This document shows positions 9,354 through 18,116 of a stretch of DNA of 64,000 nucleotides, piece after piece. The notes beneath the pieces were generated by a model. It ran no database searches. It was not told the origin of the DNA and saw only the letters and a program-made list of their open reading frames with translations. Each line of letters starts with the position of its first letter. Positions within the stretch are counted from its first letter, which is position 1. A program made the translations under genes and the position numbers. The DNA is from Hyphomicrobiaceae bacterium (lineage in GTDB: Bacteria; Pseudomonadota; Alphaproteobacteria; Rhizobiales; Methyloligellaceae), in contig JALCBY010000007.1 of the NCBI GenBank assembly GCA_028066055.1, positions 102,246 to 166,245 of the forward strand. The letters are read 5' to 3'.

Positions 9354-10760
9354 TCAGACGCCGAGCGGCGGCTTGCCAAGACGCTTGCGCGGTGTCCCCA
9401 GAATGCGCTCGAAGGCGAGGGCGATGGACAACAGCTTTTCCTCCTGACCGGGCCCTGCGATGCACTGCAGACCGACAGGAATTCCCGCCCTGTCGAGACC
9501 GACCGGCAGGGTAATCGCACAAAGCCCGAGCAGGTTTGCGATACAGGTGTTGCGCAATGCCGCAAGGTTCGCAGCCGAATAGGACTTCAGTTCGGACACT
9601 TCCTCAACCTTCGGTGCTGTAATCGGCACGGTCGGCGAAACAAGCACGTCAACCCGCGCGAGACGCTCCTCTGCGGAACCGGAAAGTTCCGCCATTCTGG
9701 ATCTGCGCCGCGTGATTTCGTCTTTCTCAAGATCAGCGGCGCCGGCAAGGCGCAGGGTAATGATCGGATCGAGCGTTTCCGCCCAACCCGGCAACCGGTC
9801 CTTCAGGTAAGCCTGAAGTTCCCAGGCAACGACGCTGCCCTTGCAAAACAGATCGAAGGCGTCTTCCGTTTCGGGCAGATCGAATGCGGCGACCTGTGCA
9901 CCTGCGCTCTCCAATTCGCCGATTGCCGTGTGGATCACGTCCGCAATATCGGCTGGGCAGTCTGAAAAGAAATGATTTTCGCAGATGCCGATCTTTATGT
10001 CGCCGATCGCCGCTGCCTTGGCAGGGGTCTGTGCCTCGCGGCCTGCACAGAAGGCATCGATCACCTCGAACGCCAAAGCTGCATCGGCAACGCAGCGGGT
10101 CAGAACGCCCGGAGTGTCGAGCGTGGGACTGAGCGGCACGATGCCGTCTAGGGGCCAACGGGCCGCCGTTACCTTGAGGCCCACTGTGCCGGTCATGCTT
10201 GCCGGCACACGGACCGATCCGGCCGTGTCCGAACCAAGTGCGAGGAGCGCAGACCCCTCGATCAGCGAAACCCCCGCACCGGAGCTTGACCCGCCGGCGA
10301 CACGATAATTTTCGGCATCCCATGGATTTCGGGGAACAAGCCAGTGGGCGTTCGTACCCAGACCGCCGAACGCAAACTCGACCATATGGGTCTTGCCGGT
10401 GACCACCGCGCCCTGGTCGAGCACGGCACGGACGACGGGTCCTTCTCTCGACCATTCAGCGGGAAGCGGATTTGGCGACCCGGCGTACGTATCGAGATAG
10501 GATACGCCGAACAGATCCTTCACCGATGTGGGAATACCCTGGAGCGGGCCACCATCGCGTCCCGCCCGAAAGGCCTCATCCGCCGCCTCGGCCTGCGTCC
10601 GCGCATGATCATCGTTCCAGGTGCGGTAGGCGGACAGCGTTTCGCCGTAAGACTTATGTGCGTCGCACGCGCCGTCGAGAAGCTCACATGATGACAGCTC
10701 GCCCGCGCGAAGGGCACGGCCGATGTCCTCAAGAGTTTTCTCGCGCCAAACGGGGCTCAT
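9354..10760 (-). CDS. Amidase (amidase-signature family)
   Basis: 468 residues. Ser-cisSer-Lys amidase: catalytic Lys81 in GIPTSVKDLF, the GGSSSGAG segment (156-163) with the cis-Ser, and GSDTAGSVRVPAS with nucleophile Ser182. No GatB or GatC gene is adjacent, so a role as the tRNA amidotransferase subunit is unlikely. It should hydrolyse a small amide; the substrate is unknown. It begins 9 bases after the gap stop codon, so it is probably cotranscribed with GAPDH, an unusual partner for an amidase. Confidence 0.88.
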   Translation of the reverse strand: MSPVWREKTLEDIGRALRAGELSSCELLDGACDAHKSYGETLSAYRTWNDDHARTQAEAADEAFRAGRDGGPLQGIPTSVKDLFGVSYLDTYAGSPNPLPAEWSREGPVVRAVLDQGAVVTGKTHMVEFAFGGLGTNAHWLVPRNPWDAENYRVAGGSSSGAGVSLIEGSALLALGSDTAGSVRVPASMTGTVGLKVTAARWPLDGIVPLSPTLDTPGVLTRCVADAALAFEVIDAFCAGREAQTPAKAAAIGDIKIGICENHFFSDCPADIADVIHTAIGELESAGAQVAAFDLPETEDAFDLFCKGSVVAWELQAYLKDRLPGWAETLDPIITLRLAGAADLEKDEITRRRSRMAELSGSAEERLARVDVLVSPTVPITAPKVEEVSELKSYSAANLAALRNTCIANLLGLCAITLPVGLDRAGIPVGLQCIAGPGQEEKLLSIALAFERILGTPRKRLGKPPLGV

Positions 10761-10769
10761 GGGGCAGGC

Positions 10770-11777
10770 TTATCCAAGCTTGCCCATGGCAACGGCGGTA
10801 TCGCTCATGCGGTTCGAGAACCCCCATTCGTTGTCATACCAGCTCATGACACGGACAAGGGTGCCGTCCATGACCTTGGTCTGATCGAGGTGGAAAATCG
10901 AGGAATGGGCGTCGTGGTTGAAATCGATGGATACGTTGGGCTGATCTGTCGTCCCGAGAATGCCCTTCAGTTGCTGCGAGGCGGCAACCTTGATTGCATC
11001 GTTGACTTCATCGGGTGTGGTGTCGCGCTTGGCGACGAATTTGAGGTCGATGACGGATACATTGGGCGTCGGCACGCGAACCGAAACGCCATCGAGCTTG
11101 CCGTCGAGTTCCGGAAGCACGAGCCCCACCGCCTTCGCCGCACCCGTCGAGGTCGGGATCATGGATACTGCTGCGGCGCGTGCGCGGTACATGTCCTTGT
11201 GCATGGTGTCGAGCGTCGGCTGGTCTCCGGTATAGGCATGGATAGTGGTCATGAATCCGTGCTCGATGCCGATAGCGTCGTTGAGCACTTTCGCGACCGG
11301 CGCCAGACAATTGGTGGTGCAGGATGCGTTGGAAACGACCGTATGACCGTCCTCCAGCTTGTCGTGGTTGACGCCGTATACGACGGTCAGATCCGCGCCG
11401 CTCGCCGGCGCGGAAACGAGGACCCGCTTTGCGCCCGCTTCGAGATGGGCTGACGCTTTCTCCTTGTCGGCAAAGATGCCGGTGCATTCGAGCGCGATAT
11501 CGACGTTCAGGTCCTTGTGCGGCAACTCCTTCGGGTCACGGATGGCGGTCACCTTGACCGGTCCCTGACCGACATCGATGGTGTCGCCGTTCACCTTGAC
11601 TTCGCCGGGAAACCGCCCATGCACCGAGTCAAAGCGCAGCAGGTGAGCATTTGTCTCGACCGGTCCAAGATCGTTGATTGCCACAACTTCTATATCGTCG
11701 CGTCCCGATTCGATAATCGCGCGCAGGACGTTGCGGCCGATGCGGCCAAATCCGTTGATTGCAACCCGAATTGCCAT
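10770..11777 (-). CDS. gap: Glyceraldehyde-3-phosphate dehydrogenase, type I
   Basis: 335 residues from the second of two adjacent ATGs ([15 protein letters not shown]). The NAD-binding GFGRIGR motif (9-15), Asp36 after the second strand (favouring NAD+) and the catalytic S-N-A-S-C-T-T-N-C motif (nucleophile Cys153) are intact; the C-terminal [12 protein letters not shown] is standard. The enzyme oxidises glyceraldehyde 3-phosphate to 1,3-bisphosphoglycerate. In many Hyphomicrobiales tkt and pgk flank gap; neither is seen here. Its promoter must lie in the 290 bases shared with the divergent DUF4164 gene. Confidence 0.97.
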   Translation of the reverse strand: MAIRVAINGFGRIGRNVLRAIIESGRDDIEVVAINDLGPVETNAHLLRFDSVHGRFPGEVKVNGDTIDVGQGPVKVTAIRDPKELPHKDLNVDIALECTGIFADKEKASAHLEAGAKRVLVSAPASGADLTVVYGVNHDKLEDGHTVVSNASCTTNCLAPVAKVLNDAIGIEHGFMTTIHAYTGDQPTLDTMHKDMYRARAAAVSMIPTSTGAAKAVGLVLPELDGKLDGVSVRVPTPNVSVIDLKFVAKRDTTPDEVNDAIKVAASQQLKGILGTTDQPNVSIDFNHDAHSSIFHLDQTKVMDGTLVRVMSWYDNEWGFSNRMSDTAVAMGKLG

Positions 11778-12067
11778 CATTCCACTCCACTGGCGTCTGT
11801 TATTCTTCGGACACGGCGTCTTCGAATACGCCGTTCGGCCTCACCCCGAGGCCAAAATCCACGCCTTAATGAGCGCATGACCTTCCGGAGTCAATTGAAA
11901 GGCGGATTTTCAGCCAATTCTCCTGTCAAACAAACGTCAAACTGTTGACGCCCAGATCAAGCCACGCCTAATCTTTGCGTTCTTCAGTATGTGTGCGAAT
12001 CACCGTCAGATGCTGCAAATGCGGCATTTTTTGCACGGAGTTTAAGAGTCTCGGGGGGTGCGTGCTT

Positions 12068-12322
12068 ATGGGTAAAAAGAACGAACTGACTGCTGCGACA
12101 GAACGGCTCGACTCGGCATTGAAAGTTATGGAAGAGAAGGTCGCATCCCGGCGACAGGAAGACCTTCAGCGCGAGTCGCTTGAAGAGCAGGTGCAAACTC
12201 TCGAGGCACGGCTCGACGAGGAGCGCGCGCGCAATCAAAAGCTCGTTGCGGCGAACGAAGATGCGACGCAACGGATCGATAAGGTCATGAGTTCGATCGA
12301 AGGAATGCTGCAGAGCGAGTAG
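12068..12322 (+). CDS. DUF4164-type small coiled-coil protein
   Basis: 84 residues from the ATG at 12068 (MGKKNELTAAT); the frame is open further upstream but with Cys-rich, non-coding-like sequence. Nearly all of it is predicted alpha-helical coiled coil, with charged heptads (LEEQVQTLEARLDEERARNQK). The DUF4164 family regularly stands before zapA in Hyphomicrobiales. Function unknown; a link to cell division is suggested only by the 28-base spacing to zapA. The 290 bases upstream, shared with gap, hold the divergent promoters; I see no other gene there. Confidence 0.8.
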   Translation: MGKKNELTAATERLDSALKVMEEKVASRRQEDLQRESLEEQVQTLEARLDEERARNQKLVAANEDATQRIDKVMSSIEGMLQSE

Positions 12323-12350
12323 TCGACAGCTCAACCTGGAAAGGACAGGC

Positions 12351-12710
12351 ATGGCTGACGTCAACGTTACTCTGAATGGCCGAACCTATCGTCTCGAGTG
12401 CGATGACGGTGAGGAAGACCATCTGATTGAACTGTCCGAGATGGTCCGGGATCGCCACGACAGGCTGCAAAAGAAGTTCGGTCAGGTCGGTGACGACCGG
12501 TTGCTGCTGATGACCGCGCTTATGGTGGCGGATGAGCTGACCGAAATGGAAAAAAAGATTGACGAAGTCGAGGCCGCTCAGGCTTCGTCGGACGAGCGCG
12601 TGAAGTCCGCCGAAGCACAGGTGGCGGGCGATATCGCCGCGGTGGCCGACCGGATCGAGATCCTGAACGCTGCTCTGGGTGAAGAAGAGACACAGCTCGC
12701 AAAAGGCTGA
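12351..12710 (+). CDS. zapA: Cell division protein ZapA
   Basis: 119 residues; an AGGA ribosome site lies upstream of ATG 12351. The N-terminal ZapA domain (MADVNVTLNGRTYRLECDDGEEDHLIELSEMV) is followed by a helical coiled coil (about 55-115). ZapA dimers or tetramers cross-link FtsZ protofilaments at mid-cell. The arrangement DUF4164-zapA-6S RNA-cyclo-ligase is a known alphaproteobacterial order. Confidence 0.93.
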   Translation: MADVNVTLNGRTYRLECDDGEEDHLIELSEMVRDRHDRLQKKFGQVGDDRLLLMTALMVADELTEMEKKIDEVEAAQASSDERVKSAEAQVAGDIAAVADRIEILNAALGEEETQLAKG

Positions 12711-12769
12711 ACGCGTTCGGTGCGGGGAAACTTCGACGGTTCTTTTCGCACGCCGCTACTGGACTCTTA

Positions 12770-12935
12770 AGGAATGTTTCCTAAATTGCCCTTCGCAGGG
12801 CTGCGAAGTGCGTCAGGAGACAAATTCCCGGGGCCGATACGACTCCTTAGGGAGCTGACCCTGGCCGGGATCGTGGTCCCGGTCACTCGGCGCCCACCTA
12901 CATTTCGTAGGGACCCAGGGAATCACACCTCCGAC
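12770..12935 (+). ncRNA. ssrS: 6S RNA (RNA polymerase regulator)
   Basis: The 277 bases between zapA and the cyclo-ligase gene contain no ORF but hold features of alphaproteobacterial 6S RNA: a region beginning near TTTCCTAAATTGCCC, the G-rich central stretch CTCCTTAGGGAGCTGACC, and a 3' half ending GGGACCCAGGGAATCACACC. Several local inverted repeats support folding, such as TTCGCAG/CTGCGAA and GGGATCGTGGTCCC. Synteny zapA-ssrS-ygfA is conserved across proteobacteria. 6S RNA mimics an open promoter and binds the sigma70 holoenzyme in stationary phase. The ends are approximate (plus or minus 10 bases). Confidence 0.75.
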
Positions 12936-12987
12936 GGCTTATGCGGCCTTGCGTCTTTCTCCTCCGCGTTGTCAGGCTCACCGACCC

Positions 12988-13578
12988 ATGGCGCAAGAAC
13001 ATTCCATCGACGTGGCGAAGCGGGCGCTGCGCGAGCAAATGTATCTGCGGCGTGGCAATCTGAGCACCCGCGAGCGCACAGAGGGTTCGGCCAAACTCGC
13101 TCAAAGCGGATTAGCGTTCATCGATCTCCCGCCAGGCGTCATCATCGCCGGCTATTCGGCAATACGCGATGAACTCGATCCGGCGCGGTTGCTCGCTTCG
13201 CTGGCCGGAGCGGGACACCCCATCGCGCTTCCTGTGACGGTGGCGCGCGGTGAGCCTCTCCAGTTCCGTCGCTGGACGCCGGGCGCCGAACTCCGACCCG
13301 GTGATTTCTCCGTGCCGGTTCCGGGGCCGGACGCAAAAATTCTCGTGCCAGACATTCTGCTGGTGCCGATGCTGGCGTTTGACCGGCAAGGTTATCGGTT
13401 GGGATATGGCGCCGGATACTATGATCGCACACTCGCCGCACTCCGGGATCAGCGTGAAATCACCGCGATCGGTCTGGCTTTCGATATCCAGCAGGTGGAA
13501 TTGGTGCCCCATGACCGTTATGACGAACGCCTCGACTGGGTGTTGACGCCGTCGGGGCTCTTAAAGATTGAAAGGTAG
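12988..13578 (+). CDS. ygfA: 5-formyltetrahydrofolate cyclo-ligase
   Basis: 196 residues from the ATG at 12988 (MAQEHSIDVAKR); an in-frame upstream start at 12949 is less likely. The nucleotide-binding glycine loop YGAGYYDRTL lies in the C-terminal half and the usual Y-S-A-I-R-D-E-L-D-P segment near residue 55. The enzyme converts 5-formyl-THF to 5,10-methenyl-THF using ATP. It follows 6S RNA, as in E. coli, and may come from the same primary transcript. Four bases separate it from the ymdB-type gene. Confidence 0.93.
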   Translation: MAQEHSIDVAKRALREQMYLRRGNLSTRERTEGSAKLAQSGLAFIDLPPGVIIAGYSAIRDELDPARLLASLAGAGHPIALPVTVARGEPLQFRRWTPGAELRPGDFSVPVPGPDAKILVPDILLVPMLAFDRQGYRLGYGAGYYDRTLAALRDQREITAIGLAFDIQQVELVPHDRYDERLDWVLTPSGLLKIER

Positions 13579-13581
13579 CTT

Positions 13582-14406
13582 ATGCGCGTACTGTTTATTG
13601 GCGATGTCGTCGGCCGGGCGGGACGCGCGATCGTGCTGGACGAGCTGCCTCGGCTGCGAGAGCGTTACAGGACCGATTTCGTAATCCTAAACGGTGAAAA
13701 CGCCGCCGGCGGCTTCGGTATCACCGAGACCATCTGTCAGCAGTTCATCGATGCGGGAGTGGATGTCGTCACCACCGGCAACCACGTATGGAACCAGCGC
13801 GAAGCACTTGTCTTCATCGAACGTCAGGATCGCCTGCTGCGTCCGATGAATTATCCGCCGGGAACGCCCGGGCGCGGCAGCGGGCACTTCAAGGCCGGCA
13901 ACGGTGCGGACGTGCTGGTGATGAACCCGATGGGGCTGGTGTTCATGCCTGATCTGGACTGTCCTTTCCGCGCGGTCGAGCGAGAGCTGGCGGCGTGCGC
14001 CCTTGGCGAAGGGGCCGATGCTATCGTGATCGACTTCCATGCCGAGGCCACATCGGAGAAACAGGCAATGGGGTACTTTGTCGACGGACGCGCATCCGCA
14101 GTGATCGGCACGCACACCCATGTGCCGACAGCGGACGACATGATTCTGCCCGGGGGGACAGCCTACATAACGGATGCCGGCATGACCGGAAACTACGATT
14201 CCATCATCGGCATGGAAAAGAGCGAACCCCTGAACCGGTTTCTGACGCGCATACCCGAAGGCCGCTACGAGGCGGCCAAGGGCGACGCCGTCTTGTGTGG
14301 CGTAGCCTTCGAGACCGATGACAAGACCGGGCTCGTTCAGGCCGTTTCACCGGTTCGGATCGGCAGACAATTGCGGCCGATCGAGCCCGCTTTCTGGCTG
14401 GAGTAG
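13582..14406 (+). CDS. YmdB/TIGR00282-type metallophosphoesterase
   Basis: 274 residues. Di-metal phosphodiesterase signature: GDVVGR (7-12, Asp8), NGEN (37-40), GNHVW (66-70), then FHAEATSEKQA and GTHTHVPTAD. The Bacillus family member YmdB hydrolyses cyclic nucleotides (cAMP/cGMP) and affects RNA turnover and biofilm choice; in alphaproteobacteria the role is untested. It begins 4 bases after the cyclo-ligase stop and so forms an operon with it. Confidence 0.9.
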   Translation: MRVLFIGDVVGRAGRAIVLDELPRLRERYRTDFVILNGENAAGGFGITETICQQFIDAGVDVVTTGNHVWNQREALVFIERQDRLLRPMNYPPGTPGRGSGHFKAGNGADVLVMNPMGLVFMPDLDCPFRAVERELAACALGEGADAIVIDFHAEATSEKQAMGYFVDGRASAVIGTHTHVPTADDMILPGGTAYITDAGMTGNYDSIIGMEKSEPLNRFLTRIPEGRYEAAKGDAVLCGVAFETDDKTGLVQAVSPVRIGRQLRPIEPAFWLE

Positions 14407-14407
14407 G

Positions 14408-14761
14408 CTAGGCGCTTTTCGCTCTGCGCTGCTTCTTCGGGGCCTTCTTGGTCCTGGTGTTCCGGCGGGCACCATCCACTTCGACCTTCTTCAGGCATTT
14501 GAGCGCTGCATCGAGATGTTCGATTGCCGCGTCGCCGCCTTCTTCGCCGTCAAAAAGCTTTTGGTGAGCTTTCGACATGTGATCTGCGGCCTGCTCACAG
14601 AGCTGGGTGAGCTCCGCGATTGTCTTGACCGTTCCCGTCGAGTCCGGGCCGTCTTTTGCTTCGGCCACCAACCGCAACACTCTGCCGGTGGCAGTGGCGG
14701 TGGCTTCCCTGAGGCTGTCTGATAACGTTTGTGAGTCCTTGGCCTTCGATGCGCGCGCCAT
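14408..14761 (-). CDS. Small helical protein with histone-like basic tail (unknown)
   Basis: 117 residues from the ATG at 14761 (MARASKAKDS). It is predominantly helical, with one Cys pair site (LCEQ, LKCLKK) and a C-terminal 22-residue tail rich in Lys, Arg and Ala (RRNTRTKKAPKKQRRAKSA) resembling histone H1-type or nucleic-acid-binding tails. Convergent with and one base from the ymdB-type stop. I do not recognise a family; nucleoid or RNA association is only a composition-based guess. Confidence 0.65.
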   Translation of the reverse strand: MARASKAKDSQTLSDSLREATATATGRVLRLVAEAKDGPDSTGTVKTIAELTQLCEQAADHMSKAHQKLFDGEEGGDAAIEHLDAALKCLKKVEVDGARRNTRTKKAPKKQRRAKSA

Positions 14762-14976
14762 GCCAGTCTCCTTGTACGATTTATGCGCCGGTCCTCGCAT
14801 GGCCGGCACTTCGCAAGCGCCAAGGCTAGGCGCGCGATGGTTAACGCTCTGTTAACCACGATTGCATGTGTGCGATGCATGGTTTCGCAAACTGGATTCT
14901 CCCTGCGCGCGCGCCTATAAGGGCGCAAAGGACCGATGGCGCACGCCGACCCGACGGACAGAACCGGACGAGACTC

Positions 14977-15723
14977 ATGGCAGGGCATTCCAAATTCAAA
15001 AACATCATGCACCGCAAGGGTGCGCAGGACAAAAAGCGTTCGAAGATATTTTCGAAGCTGGCAAAGGAGATCACGGTTGCGGCAAAGCTCGGCGCGCCTG
15101 ATCCGGATATGAACCCACGCCTGCGCACGGCAATCCAGGCGGCCAAGGCTCAGAACATGCCCAACACGAACATCGAGCGGGCGATCAAACGCAGCCAGGA
15201 TGCAGGTGGCGAAAACTACGAAGAGGTTCGCTATGAGGGCTTCGGCGCGGGCGGGGTCGGTGTGATTGTCGAAACGCTCACCGACAACCGGAACCGCACG
15301 GCGGGTGAGGTTCGCGCCACTTTCTCCAAGCATGGAGGGAATCTCGGAGAAACAGGTGCGGTCTCATTCATGTTCGACCGTGTCGGTGCTATCGAGTTTG
15401 CCCCGGAGGCCGGATCGGCCGACGATGTGTTTGAAGCCGCGATCGAAGCCGGCGCCGACGATGTGGAATCCTCCGAAGATGGCCACAACATCTACTGCGA
15501 TGCGGATGCACTGCATGAGGTGGCCAAGGCGCTTGAGGTTTCGCTTGGCGAACCGCGCTCCGCGACCATCGCTTGGCGTCCGCAGAATGCGATCGAACTG
15601 GACGACAAGAGTGGCGAAACGCTCCTGAAGATGCTCGAGGCACTGGAAGACTCAGACGATGTACAGAGTGTCTATGCGAACTTCGAAGTCTCCGATGCAT
15701 TGATGGAAAAGCTCGGGGCGTAG
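14977..15723 (+). CDS. yebC: YebC/PmpR-family protein (translation/transcription factor TACO1-like)
   Basis: 248 residues from the ATG at 14977; the start gives the canonical N-terminus [18 protein letters not shown]. The three-domain YebC fold is complete, including the IERAIKR segment and the [13 protein letters not shown] motif. Homologues act as transcriptional regulators in some bacteria and as factors that relieve ribosome stalling at proline-rich stretches (YebC2/TACO1). In Hyphomicrobiales yebC commonly precedes ruvC; here a barrel-protein gene stands between them. Confidence 0.95.
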   Translation: MAGHSKFKNIMHRKGAQDKKRSKIFSKLAKEITVAAKLGAPDPDMNPRLRTAIQAAKAQNMPNTNIERAIKRSQDAGGENYEEVRYEGFGAGGVGVIVETLTDNRNRTAGEVRATFSKHGGNLGETGAVSFMFDRVGAIEFAPEAGSADDVFEAAIEAGADDVESSEDGHNIYCDADALHEVAKALEVSLGEPRSATIAWRPQNAIELDDKSGETLLKMLEALEDSDDVQSVYANFEVSDALMEKLGA

Positions 15724-15773
15724 CACACGTCGGCTTCTCGTTTCTCAGCCGGCGAACCCGCTCCGGTTTTCGC

Positions 15774-15790
15774 CCGGCAAAAGTTGCCGG
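15774..15790 (+). terminator. Inverted repeat after yebC, weak terminator candidate
   Basis: CCGGCAA and TTGCCGG form a 7-bp stem with a 3-base loop, 50 bases after the yebC stop. The following TTCTGCTTGACTTTTT has a T-run, but 15 bases away, so termination is only weakly supported. The rest of the 278-base gap to the barrel gene is AT-richer and should hold that gene's promoter; no ORF is seen. Confidence 0.35.
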
Positions 15791-16001
15791 TTCTGCTTGA
15801 CTTTTTGCGAATCAGTCACGCGCCACAGTGCGCAAATCAATCCCCTTCACTCCCAATCCCATCAAAAAACTCAGATTTTTTGCCAAAAAATTACAGTTAA
15901 GGGCTCGTTAAATCCTAAAGCTCATAGTCCCGATATGAAACAGTTCGGCTTCTGCCCGCCGCCGCGCGTAGATGCGTTGACTGCGTAATTGAGGGTATAT
16001 T

Positions 16002-16838
16002 ATGAGCAAGTTCCGCAAAGCAATCGTTGTTGCAGCCGCCCTGACATTGGGCCAAATCACCACCGCAAACGCCGCTGATCTTCTACCGCCTGTCGTCGAG
16101 CCGGTTCCGATTCCGGAGCCCGTTTCCGCACCCGGGGCGTTTTATCTGCGCAGCTTCATCGGCATGACCAACCAGGAAGTCGATACGATTTCCAACGAAT
16201 TCATCAATGCCGGTGGTTTCACGATCATCGATCTCGACTTCGACAGTTCGCCGTTCATCGGCCTCGGCTTCGGTTATGAGTATTCCGACAGGTTCCGCTT
16301 CGACGTCACCGGTGAGTATCGCGGCAAGTCCGACTTCACCGGACTGGATACGTTCGTGTCGCCGGGTGTCGGTCCCGGCTTCTCGACCAACGAATACACG
16401 GCAAGAAAGTCTGAATGGTTGTTCCTGGCGAACGGCTATTGGGACATCGGCAGTTGGCACGGATTCACGCCGTATGTCGGCGCAGGCATCGGTACCGCGG
16501 CGGTGACAATTGATGGCTTCAAGGACGTGAACCTGGTCAGCAACGGACTGGCCTATTCCGGCTCGAACACCGAATGGAACTTCGCCTGGGCACTGCACGC
16601 CGGTTTCTCCTACGACCTTACGGAGGATCTGAAGTTCGACTTCGGATACCGCTACACGGATCTCGGCGATGGCAAGACGGGTACGGTCCGCACCTTTGAT
16701 CCCTCTGTCGGACCGTTCGGGCCGACCAAGTTCGAGGACATCACATCGCACGATATTCATGTGGGCTTGCGGTGGAGCTTCGGAGGCGGGTGCTGTGCGG
16801 CTCCTGTCGCGGAACCGGTCCCGATCGCATATAAATAG
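16002..16838 (+). CDS. Outer-membrane beta-barrel protein (Omp25/RopB-like)
   Basis: 278 residues. Signal peptide about 1-24 (ending NAADL), then a proline-rich spacer (PPVVEPVPIPEPVSAP) and an eight-stranded barrel with alternating aromatic strands (WLFLANGYWDIG, FTPYVGAGIGTA, LKFDFGYRYTDLG, IHVGLRWSF). These are abundant surface proteins in Hyphomicrobiales. Unusually, the last strand is followed by an 18-residue tail with adjacent cysteines (GGGCCAAPVAEPVPIAYK) that repeats the EPVPI motif of the N-terminal spacer. A strong terminator follows, so it is probably monocistronic. Confidence 0.88.
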   Translation: MSKFRKAIVVAAALTLGQITTANAADLLPPVVEPVPIPEPVSAPGAFYLRSFIGMTNQEVDTISNEFINAGGFTIIDLDFDSSPFIGLGFGYEYSDRFRFDVTGEYRGKSDFTGLDTFVSPGVGPGFSTNEYTARKSEWLFLANGYWDIGSWHGFTPYVGAGIGTAAVTIDGFKDVNLVSNGLAYSGSNTEWNFAWALHAGFSYDLTEDLKFDFGYRYTDLGDGKTGTVRTFDPSVGPFGPTKFEDITSHDIHVGLRWSFGGGCCAAPVAEPVPIAYK

Positions 16839-16861
16839 TTTCGGTTAGGCGCAAAATTGTG

Positions 16862-16896
16862 CGGCCGGGTGCGGGAAACCGTACCCGGCCGTTTTC
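16862..16896 (+). terminator. Intrinsic terminator of the barrel gene
   Basis: CGGCCGGGT (16862-16870) pairs with ACCCGGCCG (16883-16891), a 9-bp GC-rich stem, followed directly by TTTTC. It stands 23 bases after the stop codon. Confidence 0.9.
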
Positions 16897-17001
16897 GTTG
16901 GCGGTCGGCTGGGAAACTACCCCGTTAACCCCTCCCATGGCACACTCGCGAAGTGATTCGTTCCGGGTTTGTCCTCCTGTCACGAAAGAGGGAGCCACTG
17001 T

Positions 17002-17505
17002 TTGAGCCGTTCCGTCCGCATCATCGGCATCGATCCGGGTCTGCGCCGTACGGGCTGGGGGGTCATCGAGAGTGATGGCCATCGGCTGGCCTATGTCGCC
17101 AGCGGCACCGTTGTGTCCGTCGCACGGGACATGCTTGCTCAACGTCTGGTCCAGTTGTTCGAAGGCATGAACATCGTGCTCGAAGAATGGACACCCGGCG
17201 AGGCGGCGGTGGAAAACACGTTCGTCAACAAGGATGCCGCAGCGACGCTCAAGCTCGGACAGGCCCGCGGGATCGCGCTCGTGAGCCCCGCGCTCGCCGG
17301 CCTGCCGGTGAGCGAGTATGCGCCCAACATGGTGAAGAAGACGGTGGTCGGGACCGGGCATGCCGGAAAGGATCAGATCCGCGCCATGATCGGACATCTG
17401 TTGCCGAAAGCGGCTCCGGAAAGCGAAGATGAAGCGGATGCTCTGGCCATTGCCATCACCCATGCCCATCACCGCTCATGGGCGACGCTGGAGGCTGCGG
17501 AATGA
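17002..17505 (+). CDS. ruvC: Holliday junction endodeoxyribonuclease RuvC
   Basis: 167 residues reading from a TTG at 17002, chosen because it follows AAAGAGGGAG at good distance and begins one turn before the conserved [14 protein letters not shown]. The catalytic acidic residues are present: Asp11, Glu71 and the Asp143/Asp146 pair in ESEDEADAL. RuvC cuts Holliday junctions moved by RuvAB. The stop overlaps the ruvA start (ATGA), which couples translation. Confidence 0.95.
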   Translation: MSRSVRIIGIDPGLRRTGWGVIESDGHRLAYVASGTVVSVARDMLAQRLVQLFEGMNIVLEEWTPGEAAVENTFVNKDAAATLKLGQARGIALVSPALAGLPVSEYAPNMVKKTVVGTGHAGKDQIRAMIGHLLPKAAPESEDEADALAIAITHAHHRSWATLEAAE

Positions 17506-18116
17506 TCGGCAAGCTGAAAGGACTGATCGACGCCTTTGGCGAGGACTGGGTGCTGCTGGATGTGAACGGTGTGTGCTACGAGGTGCATTGCTCGCCGCGT
17601 ACTCTTGGAAGTTTGCCGGAGGCCGGTGAAGCAGCGATACTCGCAATCGAAACCTACGTCCGCGAAGACCAGATCAAACTGTTCGGTTTTGCCACGGACG
17701 CGGAGCGGGCCTGGTTCCGGCTGCTGCAGAGCGTGCAGGGGGTCGGAGCCAAGGTGGCGCTCGGTGTACTCGGAACCCTGTCACCGCAGGATCTGGCGAA
17801 CGCCGTCGCGCTTCAGGACAAGGCGCAGGTTGCGCGCTCGCCCGGTGTGGGGCCGAAGGTTGCGCAGCGCATTGTCTCGGAACTCAAGGACAAGATCCCG
17901 AACTTGGTGCTGTCCGGCCAGCCGGGAGCGGCGGTCGCCGAAGTCGGCGCGGCACCGGAAGCGCCGGCGGCAGCCGACGCGGTCTCCGCCCTGACCAATC
18001 TCGGCTACGCGCACGCCCAGGCCGCCGCGGCCATCGCCGCCGCGCAGCGGGAAGCAGGCGAGAAAAGTGAGACCGCTGAGCTCATCAGGCTTGGGTTGAA
18101 GGAGTTGGCCGGATGA
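17502..18116 (+). CDS. ruvA: Holliday junction branch-migration protein RuvA
   Basis: 204 residues from the ATG at 17502 ([10 protein letters not shown]), overlapping the ruvC stop by 4 bases. The N-terminal OB fold, helix-hairpin-helix motifs ([14 protein letters not shown] and [12 protein letters not shown]) and a C-terminal UBA-like domain that contacts RuvB (after an Ala/Pro linker at about 140-160) are visible. The RuvA tetramer holds the four-way junction. It overlaps ruvB by 4 bases. Confidence 0.96.
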   Translation: MIGKLKGLIDAFGEDWVLLDVNGVCYEVHCSPRTLGSLPEAGEAAILAIETYVREDQIKLFGFATDAERAWFRLLQSVQGVGAKVALGVLGTLSPQDLANAVALQDKAQVARSPGVGPKVAQRIVSELKDKIPNLVLSGQPGAAVAEVGAAPEAPAAADAVSALTNLGYAHAQAAAAIAAAQREAGEKSETAELIRLGLKELAG

